Positions 57,394-64,000 of a DNA stretch of 64,000 bases are shown here, piece by piece. The DNA comes from Dactylosporangium sp. AC04546 (GTDB lineage: Bacteria > Actinomycetota > Actinomycetes > Mycobacteriales > Micromonosporaceae): positions 103,778-167,777 of the forward strand of contig NZ_JAHYSG010000011.1 of NCBI RefSeq assembly GCF_022095675.1, read 5' to 3'. The stretch's first letter is position 1. Each line of letters starts with the position of its first letter. A program made the position numbers and the translations under genes. The notes under the pieces were generated by a model. It worked only from the letters and a program-made list of their open reading frames with translations, was not told the origin of the DNA and did not search any database.

Positions 57394-59628
57394 TCAGAAG
57401 AACTTGCGGGCCGGGCCGAGGCGGAGGAAGACCGTCTCGCCCGTGGCGTCCTGGACGCCGTCGTTGTCGGTGATGGCGTACACCTGGCCGTCACCGCCGA
57501 TGGTCAGGCCCTCGAGCTTCTCCTGGGTCCAGCCGTTGTCCGCCCGAAGCGCCGGGAGGACGTCGACCGCCAGGCGCTTCGGCAGCACCGGGAGGGTGCC
57601 GGCCTGCGGGTCGGTCCGCGGCACCGTCACCGTGTACACCCGCTTGATCTTCGCGTTGGGGCCGTTGAGCTTGTCGCGTTCGATCACCGCGAGCGTGTTG
57701 GCGTCGACGGCGACGATCTCGGACAGGCCGATCCAGTCGCCGGGCGTGGTCGTGGTCTCGAGCTGGTAGCCGTACCAGGTCCACGCCTTGGTCGCCACGT
57801 CGTAGCGGCCGATGCGGACGATGCCCTTCGGGTCGGTGCTCAGCTCGCGCTGCAGCGCGACCCAGACGTGCTCGCCGTTGCGGTCGTTGGTGGCGGACAC
57901 GCCTTCGATGCCCTGCTTGGCGAGCCCGGCGGCGATTTCTGCCGGAAGTTGTACCGTCTCGACCGTGCGGCCGTTCGCGTCGAGCCGCACCAGCTTGTTG
58001 CCGGCGCCGTTGGCGCCCTCGACGCCGAGCCAGAAGCCGCCCTGCTGGCGCGCGGAGATGCCCTCGGCGTCGTAGCCGACCGGGGCACCGGCCGCGTCCG
58101 TCACCGTCAGCTCGGCGGTGATCTCAGCCGGCGTCTTGCCGGCGTCGAGCGTGAGGATGCGGGTGGGCGTGTACGCCGCGTCGGTCACGGAGTACAGCTT
58201 CGACGGCTTGCCGGGCACCGGGCTCAAGGCACCGAGCGCGCCCCAGCCGATGCCGTTGGTGCTGACCACGCTCGGGAAGCCGGGCTTGTCCTTGCCCAGC
58301 TCGTAGAGGGTGACGCTGGAGCGCACGTTGACCGAGGCGTCGTCCTCCTCGCTGGAGATCGCGAGCAGGTCGCGGCCGGGGATCGGCAGCAGCCCCTCGG
58401 GGCCGTTCGTGGTCGGCAGGAGCTGCTTGAACACGGGCTTCGTCGGGTTGCTCAGGTCGTACACGGCGACGAAGTTGCTGCGCTCCGAGCCGACGAAGGC
58501 GTACCGCGTGCCGTGGAAGGTCGCGATGGCGAGGCCCTCGGGCTCGGTACCCTTCTTGCCGGCGCGGTCCTCGTTGTGCAGGCCGTAGGTGACGGCGAGC
58601 TGCTCGAACGTGTTGCCGGCGTCCCAGGCGACCTTGCCGGTGTAGGTGTCGAACACCGTCCAGCCGCGCGTGCCGCCCTTCCAGTCGCCCTCGTTGGCGG
58701 TCGCGACGTAACGGTCGTCGACCCAGGCGATGGAGTCGGGCTCCCGCGGCACGTCGGTGATCTGCCCGGTGAGGTCGATCTTGCCGTCGTTCTTCGTGTC
58801 GATGCCCTTGACGGTGGCCGTGCCGGCGCTGAAGGCCTTCTCGATCCGCCCGGTGCGCAGGTCGATGACGACGATGCCGTTGTTCTCCTGCAGGGTCACG
58901 ACGAGCTTGTCGCGATCGTTGATGGAGACGTACTCCGGCTCCGGGTCCTCGGGCGCGGTGATGCCCTTGAGTTCGCTTGCCGGCAGCGCGACCTTGCGGA
59001 CGGACCACTTGGCCGGGTTGTCCGACGGCATGTCGACGATCTGGATGAACCCGCCCGGCGCCTGCGGGAGGTCGCCGTCATTGACGTCCTCGTCGCGCTC
59101 GTTCTCGATGGCGATGGCGGCGTACTGCTTGCCCTTGCTCAGTGCGATCGAGTCGGGCTGGCCGCCGAGGTCGAGCGTGCGCACGACCTTCCGGTCCTTG
59201 ATGCGCACGACGTGCAGCACCCCGGACGGGTTGGTGAAGCTCTCGCTGGTGTCGACGACGACGAGGGCGTAGTCACCGCGGACGGTGACCGAGGTCGGCT
59301 CGCCGTTCACGCTGAGCGTTCCGAGGCCCTTGGGCTTGCTTTCCTTGGAGATGTCGAGGAACCCGATGCGCTTGGCGAGCGCGTCGGTGTAGATGAGCGT
59401 CCGGCCGTCGTCGGTGACGGCAGAGATCTCGGCCGCGGTGGCGGAGGCGGGGTCCTCGCCGGCCGGCCGGTTCTCGAAGATGGGGTAGGTAGCCTGCCGG
59501 TCCCAGTAGGTGGATCGCTGGCTGTGCGCGCTAGCGGCGCTGCCGGGAATGAGCCCGGCCGAGGTAATCGCCAGTGCTGTGAGCACGACGAGAAACTTGC
59601 GATGGGACATGCGCTCGAACGCTGTCAC
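57394..59628 (-). CDS. Secreted esterase-like phytase-domain / beta-propeller protein
   Basis: A 744-residue secreted protein. Signal peptide MSHRKFLVVLTALAITSAGL with cleavage near SAASA; starts GTG 59628 or ATG 59610, and the weak ribosome site leaves this open. The N-terminal half is a beta-propeller (LDLGGQPDSIALSKGKQYAA, REPDSIAWVDDRYVATANEG). The C-terminal half carries the esterase-like phytase domain with AEGISARQQGGFWLGVEGAN and GLTIGGDGQVYAITDNDG. These are secreted phosphatase/esterase-like proteins of unclear substrate; one Glu/Asp-rich surface may bind Ca. It is monocistronic and divergent from the protease at 59978. Confidence 0.8.
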   Translation of the reverse strand: MTAFERMSHRKFLVVLTALAITSAGLIPGSAASAHSQRSTYWDRQATYPIFENRPAGEDPASATAAEISAVTDDGRTLIYTDALAKRIGFLDISKESKPKGLGTLSVNGEPTSVTVRGDYALVVVDTSESFTNPSGVLHVVRIKDRKVVRTLDLGGQPDSIALSKGKQYAAIAIENERDEDVNDGDLPQAPGGFIQIVDMPSDNPAKWSVRKVALPASELKGITAPEDPEPEYVSINDRDKLVVTLQENNGIVVIDLRTGRIEKAFSAGTATVKGIDTKNDGKIDLTGQITDVPREPDSIAWVDDRYVATANEGDWKGGTRGWTVFDTYTGKVAWDAGNTFEQLAVTYGLHNEDRAGKKGTEPEGLAIATFHGTRYAFVGSERSNFVAVYDLSNPTKPVFKQLLPTTNGPEGLLPIPGRDLLAISSEEDDASVNVRSSVTLYELGKDKPGFPSVVSTNGIGWGALGALSPVPGKPSKLYSVTDAAYTPTRILTLDAGKTPAEITAELTVTDAAGAPVGYDAEGISARQQGGFWLGVEGANGAGNKLVRLDANGRTVETVQLPAEIAAGLAKQGIEGVSATNDRNGEHVWVALQRELSTDPKGIVRIGRYDVATKAWTWYGYQLETTTTPGDWIGLSEIVAVDANTLAVIERDKLNGPNAKIKRVYTVTVPRTDPQAGTLPVLPKRLAVDVLPALRADNGWTQEKLEGLTIGGDGQVYAITDNDGVQDATGETVFLRLGPARKFF

Positions 59629-59977
59629 GCCGCGACGTCCGCGGATGGTCAGCCTGGTGAACGCGGGGTGAGTCGATCATGAACCCACCACCCGCCCCGA
59701 CGCCGGACAGCACACCAAGTCAGCAACCGTCCGCATTCCTCCATCGCGAATCGGAAGGTCGCCACTCGCCTGACAGTTCGCTGTCGTGGCACAGACTCCA
59801 TTCAAAAGAGCGGATCAGGTCCGCCCTGCGTTACTCGATTCCGGCCACGCATTCGTGAATGTGCCGATTTGGTTTCGGCGACGCTTCCGCAGCACGAACA
59901 GTATGGACAGCCATCGCCTCCTTAGTCATGATGCGACGTGCCCCAACCTGGGCATCAGCACCGCTGAGGAGAAACAC
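59629..59977. other. Intergenic region between divergent secreted-protein genes
   Basis: Lower GC than the genes around it. It must hold the promoters of the phytase-like gene (minus) and the protease gene (plus). I see no convincing palindrome or -10/-35 pair in it. Confidence 0.4.
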
Positions 59978-62908
59978 ATGATCTTCAGGTCGAAGGGAAT
60001 GCGGCGAGCGAGTCTGGCCGCAATCCCGATTCTTGCCATCGCCGGCAGTATCGGTGCCGCAACAACATCCAATGCGGCATCCAATGCGGCATCACCGCCC
60101 GGCAATTCCAGCGGATACAGCGACGGCCGCTACATCGTTTCGTTCGCCGACGACCCCGTTGGTAGCTACGACGGTTACAACACCGGGTTCAAGGCCACCA
60201 AGCCCAAGGCGGGCAACAAGCTCGACCCGAACTCCGCATCGGTCAAGGCGTGGCGGGCGCACCTGACGAGCAAGCACGACGCGGCACTGGCGAAGGTCGG
60301 CGCCACCAAGATCTACGACTACACGATCACGAACAACGGCATCGCCGCCGACCTCACGAAGGCTCAGGCGGCCGCCCTCGCGAAGACCCCGGGCGTCGTC
60401 GCGCTCGAGCGCGACAAGGTGTCGCAAGTCGACACCACGGCCTCGCCGGAGTTCCTCGGCCTCAACGCCGCCGGCGGCGTGTGGGCGCAGGCGGGCGGGC
60501 AGGCCAACGCCGGTGCCGGCGTGGTCGTCGGGGTTATCGACAGCGGCATCTGGCCCGAGAACCCCTCGTTCGCCAACGAGAAGATCAACCCTCGGCCGAA
60601 GAACTGGCACGGCGCGTGCGTCGCGGGTGAGAACTTCCCGGTGACGCACTGCGGCAACAAGCTCGTCGGCGCCCGGTACTACGTCGAGGGCTTCGGCAAG
60701 AAGAACATCGCCGACGAGGACTACCTGTCGCCGCGCGACGGCTCCGGCCACGGCTCGCACACCGCCTCGACCGCCGCCGGCAACGCCGGTGTCACGGTGA
60801 CCATCGACGGCAAGCAGATCGGCACCGCGTCCGGCATGGCGCCGGCCGCCTCGGTCGCGATGTACAAGGTCTGCTGGGAGGGCAAGCCGGGCGTTGCGGC
60901 CGGCTGCTACAACTCCGACAGCGTCGCCGCGATCAACGACGCCGTCCTCGACGGTGTCGACGTGCTCAACTACTCGATCGGCGGCTCGTCCGAGTCGTCG
61001 GTGCTCGACTCCGTGGCCCAGGCGTTCCGGGCCGCGTCGAACGTCGGCATCTTCGTGGCGAACTCGGCCGGCAACAACGGACCGGGTACGAGCACCCTGG
61101 ACCACCCCGCGCCGTGGGTCACCACCGTCGCCGCCGCCACCTTCCGCAAGGCGTACCAGGCGGTCGCGCTCGGCAACGGCGCGCGGTACGTGGGTGCGTC
61201 GACCACCTCGGCCCTGAACACGCCGGCGCCGCTGATCACCGCCTTGAGCGGGAAGTTGGCCGGTGCCAGCGACAACGACGCCAAGCTCTGCTTCGACGGC
61301 ACGCTCGACCCGGCCAAGGTCACCGGCAAGGTGGTCATCTGCGACCGGGGCGTCAACGCGCGTATCGACAAGAGCTTCGAGGTCAAGCGGGCCGGCGGCG
61401 TCGGCATGGTGATGACGAACACCAGCCCGAACTCGCTCAACGGCGACTACCACCCGATCCCGTCGGTCCACCTGAACAACGTCGACGGTGCCGCGGTCAA
61501 GGCGTACGCGGCCACGGCCGGCGCGACCGCGAGCATCGTGGCGCTGACCCCGGCGGAGCTGGCGGCGGCGCCGGACGTCCCGGAGATCACCGACTTCTCC
61601 TCGCGGGGACCGTCGACGACCACGGACGGCGACATCCTCAAGCCCGACATCGCCGCGCCCGGCAACGACGTCGTCGCCGCGGTCGCGCCGCCGAGCAACC
61701 ACGGCCGCAGCTGGGACTTCTACTCGGGCACCTCGATGTCCTCGCCGCACATCGCGGGCATCGGCGCGCTCATGAAGCAGCAGCACCCGACCTGGCTGCC
61801 GTCGGAGATCAAGTCCGCGCTCATGACGTCGGCCGTCGACACCAAGACGACGAAGAGCCCGTTCGCCCAGGGTGCCGGCTTCGTGAACCCGAACAGTGCG
61901 GTCGACCCCGGCCTGGTGTACCCGGCCGGCCCGAACGACTACCGCAGCTACATGGTGAGCCTCGGGGTCCGGTTCGCGCCGCCGTTCGACACCCTGCCGC
62001 CGGTCGCCGGCCCGGACCTCAACCAGGCCTCGATCGCCATCGGTGGGCTCGCCGGCGTCCAGACGGTGGCCCGGACGGTGAAGAACGTCGGCACCACGAC
62101 CGCGACCTACAACGCCACGGTGGACGTGCCCGGCTTCACCGCTGTCGTCTCGCCGTCCAGCTTCACGCTGGCGCCGAACGCGACGCAGACCTTCACGGTC
62201 ACGTTCACCCGCGCCACGACCCCGCTGGGTGTCTGGGCCACGGGCAACCTGACCTGGTCGGACGGCAAGCACAGCGTGCGCAGCCCCATCGCGCTGCGGC
62301 CCGTGGCGGTCAAGGCTCCGAGTGAGGTTTCCGGGACGATCGCGGCCGGCTCGGCGACCTACTCGGTCACGCCCGGCTCGACGGCGGCCGCTCTGGGCAC
62401 CTCCGTCGCCGGTCTGGTCGGGGTGGCGCCGGTCGCCGACAGCATCGCGACCGGACCGTTCGACACCGCCAACCCGGTTGTGGGCGCGGGCACGAAGGTC
62501 TACCACGTAACGGTGCCGGAGGGCACCAAGGCGGCCCGGTTCGACCTGGTCTCCAACGACAAGACGGCCGACCTCGACCTGTTCGTCTACAAGGGCGGCA
62601 CGCTGGTGGGCCTGTCGGCCTCCGGCTCGGCCGACGAGCGGGCGACGCTGAACGCGCCGGCTGCCGGCACGTACGACGTCTACGTCAACGGTTTCGCCAC
62701 GCCCGGCGGCACCACGTCGTACGCCATCAGCAACTGGGTGGTGCCCAACAGCGCCGCCGGCAACCTCAGCGTCAGCAACCCGGCGGTGACCGCCGGTGTC
62801 CCGGCGACGCTGACCGCGACCTGGACGGGTCTCGACCCGGCCAAGCGGTACTTCGGCGTGATCTCCTACGCCGGTGCCACCAACGTCAGCTACATCACGG
62901 TGGGCTGA
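59978..62908 (+). CDS. Secreted subtilisin-like serine protease (S8)
   Basis: A 976-residue secreted protease. The ATG at 59978 is chosen for GAGGAG upstream and the signal peptide that follows (SLAAIPILAIAGSIGAATTS). An inhibitor I9 propeptide (about 45-140, DGRYIVSFADDP then AALAKTPGVVALERD) precedes the catalytic domain with Asp188 (VIDSGIW), His258 (GHGSHTAS) and Ser586 (GTSMSSPHIAG). A PA domain lies between His and Ser (around 400-500). A subtilisin-type fibronectin domain and a PPC domain (KVYHVTVPEGTKAARFDLVS then YDVYVNGFATPGG) form the C-terminus. It digests extracellular protein. Confidence 0.93.
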   Translation: MIFRSKGMRRASLAAIPILAIAGSIGAATTSNAASNAASPPGNSSGYSDGRYIVSFADDPVGSYDGYNTGFKATKPKAGNKLDPNSASVKAWRAHLTSKHDAALAKVGATKIYDYTITNNGIAADLTKAQAAALAKTPGVVALERDKVSQVDTTASPEFLGLNAAGGVWAQAGGQANAGAGVVVGVIDSGIWPENPSFANEKINPRPKNWHGACVAGENFPVTHCGNKLVGARYYVEGFGKKNIADEDYLSPRDGSGHGSHTASTAAGNAGVTVTIDGKQIGTASGMAPAASVAMYKVCWEGKPGVAAGCYNSDSVAAINDAVLDGVDVLNYSIGGSSESSVLDSVAQAFRAASNVGIFVANSAGNNGPGTSTLDHPAPWVTTVAAATFRKAYQAVALGNGARYVGASTTSALNTPAPLITALSGKLAGASDNDAKLCFDGTLDPAKVTGKVVICDRGVNARIDKSFEVKRAGGVGMVMTNTSPNSLNGDYHPIPSVHLNNVDGAAVKAYAATAGATASIVALTPAELAAAPDVPEITDFSSRGPSTTTDGDILKPDIAAPGNDVVAAVAPPSNHGRSWDFYSGTSMSSPHIAGIGALMKQQHPTWLPSEIKSALMTSAVDTKTTKSPFAQGAGFVNPNSAVDPGLVYPAGPNDYRSYMVSLGVRFAPPFDTLPPVAGPDLNQASIAIGGLAGVQTVARTVKNVGTTTATYNATVDVPGFTAVVSPSSFTLAPNATQTFTVTFTRATTPLGVWATGNLTWSDGKHSVRSPIALRPVAVKAPSEVSGTIAAGSATYSVTPGSTAAALGTSVAGLVGVAPVADSIATGPFDTANPVVGAGTKVYHVTVPEGTKAARFDLVSNDKTADLDLFVYKGGTLVGLSASGSADERATLNAPAAGTYDVYVNGFATPGGTTSYAISNWVVPNSAAGNLSVSNPAVTAGVPATLTATWTGLDPAKRYFGVISYAGATNVSYITVG

Positions 62909-62925
62909 CCTCTCGCAGCACACCA

Positions 62926-62957
62926 AGGGGCCCGGCAGCTGCGGCTGCCGGGCCCTT
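62926..62957 (+). terminator. Terminator after the protease gene
   Basis: A 12-bp stem GGGCCCGGCAGC (62928-62939) with its complement (62944-62955) and four-base loop TGCG, flanked by weak G-T and A-T pairs. Confidence 0.75.
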
Positions 62958-63147
62958 CGCTGTGTGATTCGCAGTCGCCGTAGATTCACACCGACCACCC
63001 AACGAAATCTGCCCATGCGCCATAACCTTGTCCGTTACGGTCGACGATGCAGTTTGGCGATCCGGCAGCTGGCAGGCCTCGTGAATGTGCTGGCATTGCG
63101 TCCGGCAGGGCCGCCGCGCCGTCACAACGTTTCCGCGGGGGATTCCT

Positions 63148-63766
63148 TTGTCTGCTTCGAAGATCAGCCGGTGGGCGGCCGCGACCGCCTCGGTCACCGC
63201 AATGTCGGCACTTGCGAGCTCGGCGCTCCTGCTCACGAGCACGTCGGCCGCCGTCGCCGCGCCGGCCAAGCTCGTTTCGATCACGATCAAGGCCGTTGTC
63301 GACGACGTCATCGCCGCCGATGGCGCCCTGTGCGCTGATGTCGAACCGGGCGACACCATCACCGGGACGTACGTCTACAACGCCAAAGCCCGCGACTACA
63401 ACGACGGCGACCACATCGGCGACTACTCCCACACCACGAGGCCCTACGGAATCAACCTGCGGGTCAACGGCGCGCCGGTGAGGACGAATCCGGCCGACGT
63501 CGATTTCCTCGTGGAGCTCGTGAACGACGACCCTGGTGTCGGCTACGACGCGTACTCGATCGCCAGCTACAGCAACCTGCCATTTCGGTGCGGCACCCCG
63601 GTCAATTTCATCGGGTGGTCACTCGCTGACCTGACCGGCACGGCGCTGTCGACCACGGCACTCGACAGGAAGGGGCCACGCATCGCCGCCTTCAAGTCGA
63701 GCTTCGAACTGGTCGTGGAGGGGTGGACCAACGGTTTCTACCTCATCCGCGCTCACGTCACGTCCG
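63148..63766 (+). pseudogene. Secreted protein interrupted by an IS element
   Basis: TTG at 63148 behind GCGGGGGATTCCT gives a signal peptide (SASKISRWAAATASVTAMSA then SALLLTSTSAAVAAP). The mature part has KLVSITIKAVVDDVIAADGA and DTITGTYVYNAKARDYNDGD, a beta-sandwich protein common in secreted actinomycete proteins. The last native residues seem to be GFYLIRAHVTSA; after that the frame reads [11 protein letters not shown] to a stop at 63804, which is IS end sequence. So the 3' end of the gene is beyond the insertion and the protein is truncated. Confidence 0.7.
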
Positions 63767-64000
63767 CTAGGCCGTGTTTCGTAAGGCTCGGAGCCATTGG
63801 TTGATGATGGCTACGGTGATGGTGGCTTCGAAGCGGACGGCGAGTTTGTCGTAGCGGGTGGCCATTGCGCGGTGTTGTTTGAGCTGGTTGATGCCGCACT
63901 CGACGGCGTGACGCAGCCGGTAGACGGCCGGGTCAAAGGCGGGCGGCCGCCCGCCTTTGGATCCCTTGGCCTTGCGGTGGGCGTCCTGGTCGGCCTTGCT
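63767..64000 (-). mobile_element. IS5-family transposase, C-terminal part (continues past right edge)
   Basis: On the minus strand the frame ends at a TAG at 63767. The visible 77 residues include [40 protein letters not shown] and [20 protein letters not shown], the end of an IS5-family DDE transposase (the catalytic Glu lies in the RHAVECGIN region). The element end is within GGCCGTGTTTCGTAAGG at about 63770-63786, next to CTA, a plausible TNA-type target. The 5' part of the transposase and the other terminal repeat are outside the window. Confidence 0.85.

Noticed and set aside
57199..59682. An 827-codon plus-strand frame opposite the phytase-like gene.
   Set aside because: Shadow of the minus-strand gene, which has a signal peptide and recognised domain.
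60092..63016. A 974-codon open frame on the minus strand opposite the protease.
   Set aside because: The plus strand encodes a full S8 protease with all catalytic residues; the antisense translation is Arg/Val/Gly-rich noise.
1..64000. Search by eye for CRISPR arrays, rRNA, tRNA, riboswitches and phage structural genes.
   Set aside because: No regularly spaced repeats, rRNA-like stretches, cloverleaf sets or phage gene families were seen; without software short RNAs could be missed.

Overview
The window is one stretch of very GC-rich chromosome with tightly packed genes, frequent GTG/TTG starts, many ATGA/GTGA overlaps and strong GC3 bias. Together with a LAXTG-type sortase signal, a DinB-like protein of the TIGR03086 type, a large LAL/LuxR regulator, a CBM2-GH12 cellulase and LacI-type operators, this points to a soil actinomycete, most likely a Micromonosporaceae member. 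The family assignment is inference. No rRNA, tRNA, CRISPR array or replication origin was recognised.

1-7341: a co-directional, overlapping cassette. It holds a Cas4/RecB-like Fe-S nuclease (cut by the left edge), an unknown protein, an SF1 helicase, a ycf46-like AAA ATPase, a DUF1257 (ycf35-like) protein, a DUF2997 protein, a membrane protein ending in a helix-hairpin-helix domain, and an NrdG-like radical SAM protein. It looks like one functional unit, possibly for DNA handling or defence. 7342-11123: secreted beta-helix protein, PspC protein and a CBM2-GH12 endoglucanase, with LacI-type palindromes. 11124-17669: hypothetical, LAL regulator and a divergent ABC transporter pair. 17670-19447: a nested palindromic repeat, a ricin-B lectin relic and a glycine-rich wall protein with an LAVTG signal.

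19449-22622: a uronate/pectin-sugar locus in decay. kduI and an IclR regulator are intact, but the TRAP transporter genes and kduD carry truncations, deletions or frameshifts. 22710-27367: MarR-regulated oxidoreductase with twin operators, YCII protein and an ABC exporter. 27507-29207: GH54 arabinofuranosidase with its own palindrome. 29257-32093: SigE-family sigma factor with a membrane partner, WD40 relic and septum-formation lipoprotein. 32117-39427: four-gene ABC operon (two ATPases, two giant FtsX-type permeases). 39476-40862: two small genes behind palindromes.

41250-57302 is the accessory heart of the window. It carries an Mrr-type nuclease, an Hsp70-lipoyl-WD40 fusion, and a lone PglX-like methyltransferase. 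After a gap with a relic come a minimal LuxR HTH protein and a hypothetical. Then follows a six-gene run: Hsp70, J-domain/TPR membrane protein, GrpE-like, FtsK-like translocase, two small helical proteins, and a protein ending in an EndoU-like nuclease domain. This last run looks like a chaperone-assisted, type VII-like toxin or effector system and is the best candidate for something undescribed.

57394-64000: secreted phytase-esterase-like protein, secreted subtilisin-like protease, and a secreted protein whose 3' end is cut by an IS5-family element that runs off the right edge.
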